64,000 bases of DNA from Lyophyllum atratum (taxonomy: Eukaryota > Basidiomycota > Agaricomycetes > Agaricales > Lyophyllaceae), in the NCBI GenBank assembly GCA_014905825.1, contig JACGCN010000029.1:62001-126000 (forward strand). Direction: 5' to 3'. Of this stretch, positions 45,808-55,217 are shown one piece after another. Position numbers and translations under genes: made by a program. Under the pieces are notes generated by a model. It saw only the letters and a list, made by a program, of their open reading frames with translations, was not told the DNA's origin and made no database searches. Position 1 is the first letter of the stretch. The number at the start of each line of letters is the position of its first letter.

Positions 45808-46521
45808 AGGACCTTCCTTGCGACGTTGTGCGCCCCCGATGCCGCCCCGATTATACCCACATGGGTCGCAAGGACGCCTTGGTTCTTCGTTCGCCCCGCC
45901 CCCCGAGCCCCACTCTCAACCCCCAACCAACATATGTTCTTGATTGGATGGTCGGAGGAGATCCGCCGCCGTGTCGATTAGACGCGCGTCTCAATTTGTT
46001 TTCTAGTCCGATCTACGTATTCACATTTGCGATACCCTCTCTCACTTCCTCCTCTCCTCCAGCTTTCCTGGCCTAATTAAGCGTATTTGCACCTTATTCT
46101 TATCATTACCTTGTCTTTTATACCATTGTTTCCAATACTGTATTGCCTTTCATCATCTTATGTTGTGTCACGTTGAACTTGTGTTATGTGTTGGCCTTGT
46201 GTAGAGGTGTGCGGTTGTTGCTTGTAGATAGAACGTAGAGTATAGCTCAATAGATTTATGATTTTGCAGAGAATTGCGAAGCTATCATTCGGATATGTTT
46301 TTTCATAGCTGGCTCGATAACTGTGTCAGTTAAGGAAATGCATGATTAGCGAAAGGTCAAGAGCAAGGTCATGAGCGCTTGGTGATTCGCAGAATGTTGA
46401 TATCTCACATCGAAAGCATCCGTCCACCAGCAGCGACGCCCGTCTCCGTCACCCTCTTCAAAACCATCGATGACCGTGGTCAGGCGTTCAGGACTCGTAA
46501 TAAGGTGATATTTATTGGTGC
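45808..46521. other. Convergent intergenic region
   Basis: This separates the kinase (+) from the WSC gene (-). AT-rich UTR-like sequence with no visible gene or repeat. Confidence 0.5.
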
Positions 46522-47606
46522 TTAAGTCACTTTATACACCGACATCCTATCGGCGTTCCCGCAACGCTCCAAGTAATTATAGATGCAAGCCATTCCACAG
46601 TCGTCGTCCGGCCCTTTGACAACGCCTTCCAATTGCGAGGCAGTACCGCACCCTAAAACGATCCGCGTCAAAGGGGGAACAGAGAAAGAAGAGGAGGAGA
46701 GGAAGAATGAGAACTCACAGCATTCGTTCCGATACTCGACACCTGCGTAGGGGAAGCCAGCTCTGCCGCAGGCGTCTGCGCAGACCTCCAGGGTGAAGAA
46801 TCGGGTGTCCACTATGGCTCGGTATGGGAATACCTTGGCAGTCTGAGAATCACTGGACGAAGGATCCGTCAGTGTGTTTTTGTAGAATGGAGATGCTAGG
46901 ATGCAAATGAGAGAAGACTTACTGATGACACCCCTGGTACGCCCATGCCTTGCCGTTTCCGTTAACTACTGCGGGTGCGCTGGTAGGAGATCCGGGAAGT
47001 GACACGATGGTTAGACGGCCTTGAGCTCCGCAGGGTTGAGAAGAATTTCCGGAGCATGGAACGTTGCATTCGCTATCGTCAACTTGAACCGCTGTATTTT
47101 GTAGAACCCAGTCGCAGACTTATGGATAGATATTTACAGAATCAGTCAGTAGGGCCAATTAAGAAGTCCTGCTGGAAAGTACTTACAGCACCCGCCACCA
47201 CGCCCTAATCCGACGTACGCAAGGTTGTAATAACCAGCTTGACTGTTGCAAAAGTCGAGGCATCTTTCGATAGTAGGCCCCCCGGAAAATAGTACAGTCA
47301 GAGAATTGGATCCTGGATGGTCGTCCCTGTCCATAAATCAAGCTGGCATCCTATGATCGATGCTGCGAGGTAGTGAACAGGGCTTACCTGAAGCATCCTA
47401 GATACCCGTAACGCCCCCACTTGGTAATGTCGTCAGGGATGGAAAGCCCAGGTGGGAAATCACGAGGTGATACATCCTGCACGGTCGCTACAGCCATAAC
47501 ACGGGGCTGCTGGCGGAAGGAGTGAAGAAGGTTGAGTCTTATTATAACGCCACAGCGAATTAGGAAGCTCACCACTATCGCGAAAAGTGAGGCAAGTAGC
47601 AGAGTG

Positions 47607-47611
47607 GAAGA
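47607..47611. repeat. Target site duplication, left
   Basis: GAAGA directly precedes the LTR start TGTTAG and matches the five bases at 52674-52678 after the right LTR. Five-bp duplications are usual for Copia integrases. Confidence 0.9.
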
Positions 47612-47900
47612 TGTTAGACGGTGATCAGAATAACTCAGGCGGATACACGTTATGGTAAACGACTGAATTAGATATCTACCTGTTAGACGGTGATCAGAAT
47701 AACTAGGTAGATGTGTAAGTAAGAATATAATGTAGATGTGAGTAAAATACACACCTCAGGCGGATACACGTTATGGTAAACGACTGAGGTGTGAATTAAG
47801 AAAATGAGCGAGGAAAATTGATAGACGGAAGTATATAAGAGTATAGGTAATTAGTGATAAATAGATGATGATACGTAGCGTCGTGGTTCTTACTCAAACA
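47612..47900 (-). repeat. 3' LTR of the Copia element (left side)
   Basis: A 289-bp LTR, starting TGTTAGACGG and ending TACTCAAACA on the plus strand. It contains internal direct repeats: TGTTAGACGGTGATCAGAAT occurs at 47612 and 47681, and a 33-bp block starting CTCAGGCGGATACACG occurs at 47634 and 47755. TATA-like sequence (GTATATAAG) lies near 47831. Confidence 0.95.
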
Positions 47901-47909
47901 CTCCCCCTG
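47901..47909 (-). other. Polypurine tract
   Basis: On the minus strand, CAGGGGGAG directly precedes the 3' LTR. This is the expected plus-strand primer site for reverse transcription. Confidence 0.8.
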
Positions 47910-47930
47910 AAGCCGTAGCTACGTGACGGG

Positions 47931-50900
47931 TTACATGTCGAGGTGTTCCATTCCCATCATTTTGACGAGGCGCTCCAATCTGGGTCGGGGGAGCGATTTT
48001 GTGAAGATGTCGGCGAGATTGTCGTCGGACGAGATGGGTTCGATATGAATGTCCCCAAAGTTGACGGCCTCACGAATCCAATGAGTTTTGACAGCGACGT
48101 GTTTCACTTTCGAGTGGCCGCTAGTATTTTGTGAGAGAGCAATGGCAGCGTCGTTGTCGCAGAAAACGGTGATCGGAAGGTCGAAATATTGGTCGACCTC
48201 GAAGTACCAGGATGCAACCCATATTGCCTGCTTCCCCGCCTCAAATACCCCCACATACTCCGCCTCCCCGGTTGATGTGCTAACCCGCTGCTGAGTTTTC
48301 GCCTTCCATCCCACTGGACCACCTGCAGACAGGAACACATATCCTGCTGAAGACCTCCGCGTATCCGGATCGTCGGCATAAGACGCGTCGCTATATCCGA
48401 TTGGTTTGACGGTTCCTCCTTTTCGGTACGTTATGACGAGGTTAGACGTCGCCTTGAGATAAGCGAGTAGATGGAGTACCAGGCGCCAGTGAACGGGCCG
48501 TGGGTCGGTTGCGTATCGCATGAGTACCATGACCGAAAAGGATATGTCTGGGCGTGTACCGTTGGCGACGTGGTTAAGCATGCCGAGCGCGTTCCGATAG
48601 GCTTTATCCCTCATGTATATTTCGTCATCTGGGGGAATAGGAGTCGGTTGTGTGTCGACGAGGTTCACATTGGGTGGAAGTGGCGTATATTTTGGATTCG
48701 CGTCGGCCATCCCGAACGTATTGAGTGCCTTCATGATTAGCGGCTTTTGATGGATCGAGATGTCGCCCGATGCATGGTGTATGATCGACATCCCGAGGAC
48801 GACATTGGGGCGGCCATGATCGGTGATCTCGAATGCTTTGCCGATCTCGCCAAATGTTTGTTCCTCAGCGCCGTCGGTAGAAGCGCCCCCGAGAATGTCA
48901 TCCGTGTATGTAGAGGTGGTGGTAGAGCCGCCGTCAGCGGTGTACTGGATTCGGACGCATGGGTCGGCAGTAGATTTGCGATGGAGGAGATTGGTGAGTG
49001 TTTCATCGAGGAGGCGCGCCCAGTTATTCGCGCCGTCCATGGTCCCGTAGAGGTTTAGATTCATTTTTAATACTGTGTCGGTGTCCGGGATAGTGTAGTG
49101 TCGTTCGAAACCTTGGGGTATTTCCAGGTAATTCTCCCCCTGAGGTTTAGCGTTGAGGAACGCTCCGGCGACATCGACCAAACGCATCTTGAGTCCCAGT
49201 GCGGCGATTAGTGCAATGAGCATGCGCTCAGACTCATACCTCGCAACAGCCGCAAAGGACTCGAAGTAGTGTTCCCCTTTCTTCTGCGTAAATCCCTTCA
49301 CCACACCTCGTGCCCTCCTTCTAACCAAATTCCCTTCCCCATCCAACTTCAAATCGAAAACCCATCGTGTTTTGATAGTATTGATCCCTTCAGGTCGGGG
49401 TATAGGGGTTACGACCCCACGTTCGTCCCAGCGCTCGATTTCTTTAGCCATAGCCGGGTACCATAGGTGGCGGCGTGTTATGTCGAACGCATCCTCGAAA
49501 GTTGTCGGTATGAATTTATTGAGTGGGTCTGCAGGTATATCGGCAGCTAGCGCTGTAGGCGCTTCGTCTTCTTCATCATTATCCTGGAGGATAGGAGCAG
49601 TCTCGTCCGTAGGTCCATTATCAGGGACAGTAGCCGTGGGTTCGTTTAATTTCTCGGCCAGACGGGTTGATTTCCGTGATGCGGGAGGGTAGACAAGCCG
49701 TGGTCGTGGTATGCGGCTTTTAGATGGTTCATTCGGGGAAGCGGCTGGCAGAGAGGCCTTTACGGCTGGAGTGTCGTTGGTGACGTTACTATCGGCTTCA
49801 TCCCCTAGGAAATCATAGTCTTTGTCGCCGTCGTCATCGACAAAATACTCCCCCTCAGGCGTAAGGGTGCGATGTCCAAATCCTTCCTCGAATCTGACGT
49901 TCCTGGATCGGATCACTTGCCCGGTCTCCGGGATCAAGATCCTGTAAAGACCCTGACCTTCGACTCCCATCAGACGCCCCTTTTGACCTCGGTCGCCTAA
50001 TTTGCCTCCGCCTTTCTCGCTTGGGATGTGGACGTAAGCGATGCAGCCCCACACGCGAAAATGACCAACATCCTGTTTCTCCCCGGACCACTTCTCCTCG
50101 GGAATAATCCCCGGATGGCGCGCTGAGGGTAAGCGGTTCTCGACAGTGTCGGCATATTCCCAGGCTTCTGCCCACCATTTTGCTGAAAGGTCTGCATCAA
50201 GAATCATCACGCGGACAGCGCCAGTCGTTACTCCAATCGAGCGTTCAGCGGTGCCATTGGATGCCGAGGAGTAAGGGGCAGTAGGTACGAATATAAGGCC
50301 ATGTTCCCGAAAGAATTCGGCCCAGAGCTGACTTTTGAACTCAGGCGCGTTGTCGGTGCGGATGTAAATCATCACTTTGCCGGTAACTTTTTCGGACTCG
50401 AGTTTGTAGGTCCTCAGTGCATCGAGAGTGGTCTCCGCAAGTCGGTTAGGGAGGAAGAAGGTTCGTCGACGTGACGATCCGTTGTCGTGGAACTTCATGG
50501 CATAGAGGGCGCCTCCAGCAGATTTGACTCGGGCCGGGCCCCAGACATCTATATTGGTGAGCTTCAAGACTTCTTGCTCAGCTGAAACCTTATCGTCATA
50601 GGCTCGGCGCTTCTGGTTTCCCACAATACAGTCCTCGCACTGTCCCACCGCCTTCTCTTTCGTGATTTCCAGGCCGCTAACCAGTTTACTAGCCTCGACA
50701 ATGCGCGCTGTCCCGAAGTGTGCAAATCTCCTATGCCACGTAGTGATGTCGACGGGGCTGCGGAGCGATCGTGCGGTGAGTGCTGTTGGTATGCTAGTTG
50801 TGATTGAGCCGTTTATGAAGTATAGGCCGTTTTTCATAGTACCGGCGAAGGTTTCGATTTTATTCTTGAAGAACCGGACTTTCTGGTCTCCAAATACGAC

Positions 50901-52292
50901 ATCCCATCCGGCAAGGTCCATTTTGCTTATGGATACGAGGTTTGCTGTTACATCAGGCGCGTGGAGGCAATCGCGGAACATTAAGGTATGTTCGATGTTT
51001 TTATGGAGTACGCGCACTTCAACGTTCCCTATCCCAAGGACACTGAAGTTTGCGTTTTCCTTCGAGGACTGTCCGACGACCTTGTTTAGGGCCTGATACG
51101 TCGTAAAGGCATTTCGGTTTTTGAAGAAGTACGTTGTGCAACCGGAGTCGGCAATTAAGCATGAGGATAGTGGGTCTAGGTGATTGGTGGCGACGAGTGC
51201 AACCTTTTGGATGATAGGTGCGTTCTCTTCGATTATTTTTGTGATCGCGTCCGTATTAAACATTGCAGACAGAGCGTAATGGGTACCGGCGGTAACAGGG
51301 CCGTCAGTCGTAGAGGAGGTCGTTGCCATATTGGCGGCGGGTGGGGTTGCCGTACGTTTCCCTTTCCACCACGACGGGTATTGCCCCGCCTTTCCACCCC
51401 CGGTTTGGAAGCAATCTTCAATAAGGTGACCCTTCTTCCCGCAGTTTGCGGTGTTGGAGCATTGGAGGTGCGCCTTATCTGGATTAGACGTGCCGCCGCC
51501 GCGGTTTGAGCGCATGGATTTTATTTCTGCCTGCAGAGCGAGAACGCTAGCCTCCAGGGCTTTAACGGTGTCGACTGCCGGTGGTTTTTTATTGCTCTCG
51601 GATTCCCGGATGGCAAGGCGTTCGGCATGGGTTGTCAGGTTCATAATAACCTTGCTGAGGTCCGTTTCCTCGTACATAGGCGTTACCAGCGGATCCCAGG
51701 AGGCCGGGAAGGAGTCGAGAAGGATGGTGATGAACCGGGGATTGGTGATCACTGCCCCAGCGTCGTTTGCCTCGGTACGTAGCCTTCGCATCTTTTCGAT
51801 GTGTCCTCCTTCTCCCGCAACCTTCTCTCCCTCTTCGAGTCTACACGCCGTGAGTTTCTTTTCCCTCATATTACGGGCCCTATCACTCGCTCTCCCATAC
51901 TGATCTTTTAATAGCTTCCAGGCCTCGTGTGATTTCCCTTTGTGATCTAACCCCGCGCCGGCGATATCAACGACATTGATCAAGATCGACGATAGTGCGA
52001 CACTCTCGCGGAGTTCGTATTCGAGTAGCGAAGGGGTCGTCGAGTGGAGAGGAGTGGCTGTTGCCGGATAGACGGTGATGGGTGGTGAGATGGGGATGGG
52101 ATTGCCGTCGGCGTCGAGTGTCGGTACGGGAGGAGGGTCAGTTACTTTATTCTCCCAATATTTTAATAGTCCTTTAGGGGTGCCGTATAGCTCCATTGTA
52201 ACAATCCAGCTTGCAAAGTTTTCATAGCCGCGAAGCTGTTGGTTTTCGGGTAGGGTGAAGAACGTTACGTTCGATGATCCGTGTCCGGACAT
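47931..52292 (-). CDS. Copia gag-pol polyprotein (1453 aa)
   Basis: One open frame from the ATG at 52292 codes the whole polyprotein. Gag has a long N-terminal region starting MSGHGSSNVTFFTLPENQ and a zinc knuckle, CSNTANCGKKGHLIEDC, with wider-than-usual spacing between the first two cysteines. The aspartic protease site is IADSGCTTYF. The integrase has WHRRFAHFG with QCEDCIVGNQ (HHCC) and core residues in NIDVWGPA, IRTDNAPEF and SNGTAERS (DDE). Reverse transcriptase starts near TRWVFDLKLD and carries YTDDIL at its catalytic centre, the Copia equivalent of YVDD. RNase H includes YSDASYADDPDTRRS, STGEAEYV and VFCDNDAAI. No stop or frameshift is present, so gag and pol must be made as one chain or by processing. 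Confidence 0.96.
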   Translation of the reverse strand: MSGHGSSNVTFFTLPENQQLRGYENFASWIVTMELYGTPKGLLKYWENKVTDPPPVPTLDADGNPIPISPPITVYPATATPLHSTTPSLLEYELRESVALSSILINVVDIAGAGLDHKGKSHEAWKLLKDQYGRASDRARNMREKKLTACRLEEGEKVAGEGGHIEKMRRLRTEANDAGAVITNPRFITILLDSFPASWDPLVTPMYEETDLSKVIMNLTTHAERLAIRESESNKKPPAVDTVKALEASVLALQAEIKSMRSNRGGGTSNPDKAHLQCSNTANCGKKGHLIEDCFQTGGGKAGQYPSWWKGKRTATPPAANMATTSSTTDGPVTAGTHYALSAMFNTDAITKIIEENAPIIQKVALVATNHLDPLSSCLIADSGCTTYFFKNRNAFTTYQALNKVVGQSSKENANFSVLGIGNVEVRVLHKNIEHTLMFRDCLHAPDVTANLVSISKMDLAGWDVVFGDQKVRFFKNKIETFAGTMKNGLYFINGSITTSIPTALTARSLRSPVDITTWHRRFAHFGTARIVEASKLVSGLEITKEKAVGQCEDCIVGNQKRRAYDDKVSAEQEVLKLTNIDVWGPARVKSAGGALYAMKFHDNGSSRRRTFFLPNRLAETTLDALRTYKLESEKVTGKVMIYIRTDNAPEFKSQLWAEFFREHGLIFVPTAPYSSASNGTAERSIGVTTGAVRVMILDADLSAKWWAEAWEYADTVENRLPSARHPGIIPEEKWSGEKQDVGHFRVWGCIAYVHIPSEKGGGKLGDRGQKGRLMGVEGQGLYRILIPETGQVIRSRNVRFEEGFGHRTLTPEGEYFVDDDGDKDYDFLGDEADSNVTNDTPAVKASLPAASPNEPSKSRIPRPRLVYPPASRKSTRLAEKLNEPTATVPDNGPTDETAPILQDNDEEDEAPTALAADIPADPLNKFIPTTFEDAFDITRRHLWYPAMAKEIERWDERGVVTPIPRPEGINTIKTRWVFDLKLDGEGNLVRRRARGVVKGFTQKKGEHYFESFAAVARYESERMLIALIAALGLKMRLVDVAGAFLNAKPQGENYLEIPQGFERHYTIPDTDTVLKMNLNLYGTMDGANNWARLLDETLTNLLHRKSTADPCVRIQYTADGGSTTTSTYTDDILGGASTDGAEEQTFGEIGKAFEITDHGRPNVVLGMSIIHHASGDISIHQKPLIMKALNTFGMADANPKYTPLPPNVNLVDTQPTPIPPDDEIYMRDKAYRNALGMLNHVANGTRPDISFSVMVLMRYATDPRPVHWRLVLHLLAYLKATSNLVITYRKGGTVKPIGYSDASYADDPDTRRSSAGYVFLSAGGPVGWKAKTQQRVSTSTGEAEYVGVFEAGKQAIWVASWYFEVDQYFDLPITVFCDNDAAIALSQNTSGHSKVKHVAVKTHWIREAVNFGDIHIEPISSDDNLADIFTKSLPRPRLERLVKMMGMEHLDM

Positions 52293-52372
52293 TTTTATTG
52301 AGTCGTAGGGGATAGACGAGTGGTATCAATGCCAATGGTTTGATGCAGTGTCTGAACGCAGTATGAAGGACG

Positions 52373-52384
52373 GGGCCCATAACC
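52373..52384 (-). other. Primer-binding site, internal initiator tRNA-Met type
   Basis: Directly after the 5' LTR the minus strand reads GGTTATGGGCCC. This equals the primer-binding site that I recall for Drosophila copia, which uses the anticodon-side half of initiator tRNA-Met rather than a tRNA 3' end. The complement, GGGCCCATAACC, contains the CAT anticodon. Confidence 0.8.
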
Positions 52385-52673
52385 TGTTAGACGGTGATCA
52401 GAATAACTCAGGCGGATACACGTTATGGTAAACGACTGAATTAGATATCTACCTGTTAGACGGTGATCAGAATAACTAGGTAGATGTGTAAGTAAGAATA
52501 TAATGTAGATGTGAGTAAAATACACACCTCAGGCGGATACACGTTATGGTAAACGACTGAGGTGTGAATTAAGAAAATGAGCGAGGAAAATTGATAGACG
52601 GAAGTATATAAGAGTATAGGTAATTAGTGATAAATAGATGATGATACGTAGCGTCGTGGTTCTTACTCAAACA
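52385..52673 (-). repeat. 5' LTR of the Copia element (right side)
   Basis: A 289-bp LTR that appears identical to the left copy over its whole length, with TGTTAG start and CAAACA end on the plus strand. It is followed directly by GAAGA (52674-52678). Confidence 0.95.
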
Positions 52674-52678
52674 GAAGA
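52674..52678. repeat. Target site duplication, right
   Basis: GAAGA, identical to 47607-47611, marks the right junction and the original insertion point within the WSC gene's first exon. Confidence 0.9.
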
Positions 52679-52696
52679 AGTCACAGAGGCTAGCAT

Positions 52697-53854
52697 TTCC
52701 AACAGGGTCAAGCGCTTGTGAGGTGTCCTGTGGTGAAGATTCTCCAGCAATGCTATGTCGTACTTATACCTGCGCGACTTGGCCGACAGGCACATTCCAG
52801 TGCCGAAGTGCATTCATAATCCATCGGAAAGAGCGGCAGGGACGAAGCTCGCGCTCGTGGTCAATCATGTCGAATTTGGGTCCTCTCAATATGCGCATGA
52901 CAGCCGTTGTCAATGCCCCGTCTATCGAGTCAAACTTTGAAGGATTCGTTCCGATATTTCGACGCTTTCTGATCTTGAACGCACTGCGTAGCCTCGCGAC
53001 GGAATTAATTCAAGACGGCCGAAAGCTCTCTGATAATGGAAGGACCAGAGGCAGAAGGCGTTGTAGGAACCAAGAAGTATAGTTAGAGTCTCTGAGTGTG
53101 AGTACGGGACTCGAATCACATTGCAGCTCAAATTTGGAGATTGCCAGTGAAGGCTGTCAAGATGCCGATAAGATGGTCAAACGCTGACATTTCGGCCCGG
53201 CCTACTGGTGCCTAGAATCTGGGTATTTTTGACCATGAGCTTTAAGTTGTTCATTGTCAGCGCGTTGGTTGACGGAACGACTCTCAAATACCGCGTTCTA
53301 CGGAGTCAGGCCTCTGCTCTAAAGCTGCGGAGCAATCAATGCCTTTGCGCCACCTTGCAAGCTTGCCAAGGCACGAAATCTGATTACTTAGATAAAACGG
53401 CTATCCTAGCAAGGCTAGCGTGTAAGTAACAGCTCAGGAAGAGAGTGGCTTACACATAGTTCAGGCAGGCAGCACGTTTACACAGCGCTATATCGACATC
53501 ATCGTCCACGTATGCCGCCCTCTGCCTAGACTCAGCTGTTCCACTCCCGGCGCGGCCATGCTGTTGTCGTCGCCAAAGTAGACCGTAGGACTTCACCTCG
53601 GAAAGTAAGCTGGCAACAATAGAGGGATCGATTGCTATTCTCTCAGGAATGGCCGCTGGTTTTAGATGAAGAGTTTGTGTGTGATGCGGCAATCCTTGGG
53701 AGGCGCATCCGTCATGGCCGTCATTGAGACGACACTAGGTTTATGGTAGGACCCTTGGGCTGTGATATATCTGCGAGCTTCAGAACTGCTTATAATGTGC
53801 GACGACTTACAATACGAGGGCCCTAAGCTCGAGACATGGTTGAAGATTGGTAGG
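52697..53854. other. Region without a supported gene
   Basis: The left part presumably holds the promoter of the interrupted WSC gene. A minus-strand open frame at 53450-53692 (with SLLSEVKSYGLLWRRQQ) and a plus-strand one at 52723-53082 have no recognisable motif. I see no repeat or RNA gene. Confidence 0.4.
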
Positions 53855-55217
53855 TCAATAGGAAACAGGTTGTCTGTCGAACCACCGTTCAAACGCTTGC
53901 AGTGGTTCAAGGATGCTGACTTGTGAGAGTTCATGAGTGACTTCAAGGGCGACACAGGGCCGCATCGTCCACCTCCAGCACCGCAAAATCTCCTCCGCCA
54001 TTACCGTGGTGTCTAGCCCCCCGTCGTGATTAGTAAATAGCCATCTGAGTTGAACCGTGCAAAGCCGACTAATGTTGGTATTTTCCGTAGCAGCACGCTG
54101 TAAGACGGCCCATCCAGGCGGCTCCGTCTCGGAGAAGGGAAGGAGGTCATCAAGATAGGCGTCGAAGGAGATCACACGGACATGAGGGGAGGCGATCTGC
54201 GTGAGAGCGTCCACAACCCAGGGTCCTTCGCAGAGAAGGTCGACACCGTGGAACCAGATCTTGCGTAGATTAGGGTGGTGCGAAATATCAATGGAGGGAA
54301 CACCAGGGGTAACTTGAAAAGAACGGTCAGCATGGCGTCGATGGAGGAGTGAAATTGGCGCAACTAAAGAATTCGTCGTAGAGATCGAGCTCCTGAATAC
54401 TAGGCCCAAGGAGTCGCATATAATGAGCTATGTCTCGGATCTGTTGCTGCATGGTGTGATCAGCTATATGCTTCCCAGGTCGAAGGTCCAATCGTGTAAT
54501 TTCAGTGACACCGGATGCAAGCAAATACGGCACGATATGAACATTCTGGCCGGTAAGGATCAGAGACTGTAGATTCGGCAGTCTGGAATGAGCTCCGGGC
54601 TGAGTGTCGAAAGACTCCGCAGGAGCAGGGAGGGAGGGGTCATGCCAGTGGACATTGATAAGCGCGAGGTGTCGGAGGGACCCAAATTCTGGCAGCATCG
54701 TGGCAAACTCGAACAGTGACTCGCAGAGAGCGTGTCCTATTGCCAGATCGGTAAGCTGATGGGCGTGGGGCCGAAACCACGATGACCATTCCGAGGTTCG
54801 CAACCATTCGCCTGGCCTGAAGTACCTCGCACACGCAGACACGTAGAGTTGGGTGAGGGCCGGAAGATGGGCAGTGAATTTAACGGGGTCGACGCATTTA
54901 CTGGTGTAAACAGATAAGCTGCGGATCACAGGCCCTAGAGTGTTCAGGCTCCTCGGTACGGTGATGATGTCAAGGAAACTCATCGCGCTCGCTCTCCGTT
55001 TGATTTTGGCAGATGTCCGTAAGTGGAGGCGGGCCCTAGGAAGCCAGGATGAACAGACTAACGTGCATGCAGCAAGGGCATGCCTGTTGTCGTAGAGGTG
55101 GTCTATGATGTAGTCGTGGAGTTCCCCCGGAATGCGGCTTGTGAGGGCTTTAGGTAGTGCGGTGGGTGTCCTAGTTTCATCTACACTCGACGACAGCAGA
55201 GGTCCTGCTGGCTCCAT
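53855..55217 (-). CDS. F-box/LRR-like protein, paralogue of the 38-kb gene
   Basis: The start at 55217 gives MEPAGPLLSSSVDETRT. The F-box core is SRIPGELHDYIIDHLYDNRH followed by ALAACTLVCSSWLPRARLHL. The leucine-rich part has VIRSLSVYTSK, FGSLRHLALIN, LPNLQSLILTGQNVHIVPYL, ITRLDLRPG and LGPSIQELDLYDEFFS. An intron around 54310-54372 leads to VTPGVPSIDISHHPNLRKIW and SPHVRVISFDAYLDD. The layout and several blocks (IPGELHD, SLILxGQ, ELDLYxxxxS, ISHHPNLR versus LSENVNLR) match the gene at 37945-39266. The intron position also corresponds. The two genes are in opposite orientation about 15 kb apart. Confidence 0.76.

Larger units (their letters stand above)
47612..52673 (-). mobile_element. Complete Copia (Ty1-type) LTR retrotransposon
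   Basis: The element is 5062 bp. Both LTRs are 289 bp with TG...CA ends, and they look identical by eye. It has a primer-binding site next to the 5' LTR (right side), a single uninterrupted gag-pol ORF, a purine-rich tract before the 3' LTR (left side) and a GAAGA target duplication on both sides. The domain order protease, integrase, reverse transcriptase, RNase H defines Copia/Pseudoviridae. Identical LTRs and an intact ORF indicate a very recent insertion that may still be mobile. Confidence 0.96.
46522..52696 (-). pseudogene. WSC-domain secreted protein gene, interrupted by a Copia element
   Basis: Reading around the inserted element, the first exon starts at 52696 and its first 23 bases (52674-52696) run into the target duplication. 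It resumes at 47611 and ends at a donor at 47573. Joined with a single TSD copy, it codes MLASVTSSTLLLASLFAIV, a clear signal peptide. The next exons give DDITKWGRYGYLGCF (start of WSC domain 1), IERCLDFCNSQAGYYNLAYV, and SECNVPCSGNSSQPCGAQGR. WSC domain 2 follows with YQGCH, VCADACGRAGFPYAGVEYRN and CGMACIYNYLERCGNADRM. WSC domains bind cell-wall glycans in other fungal proteins. The rest of the gene has no stop or frameshift, so the only damage I see is the insertion itself. The LTR has no in-frame ATG that would restore a start. Confidence 0.85.

Noticed and set aside
47384..47752. An ORF reading from the LTR into the WSC exon (potential LTR-driven chimeric protein)
   Set aside because: The frame is open but begins with GTG and has no in-frame ATG inside the LTR, so an LTR-initiated WSC protein is not supported.
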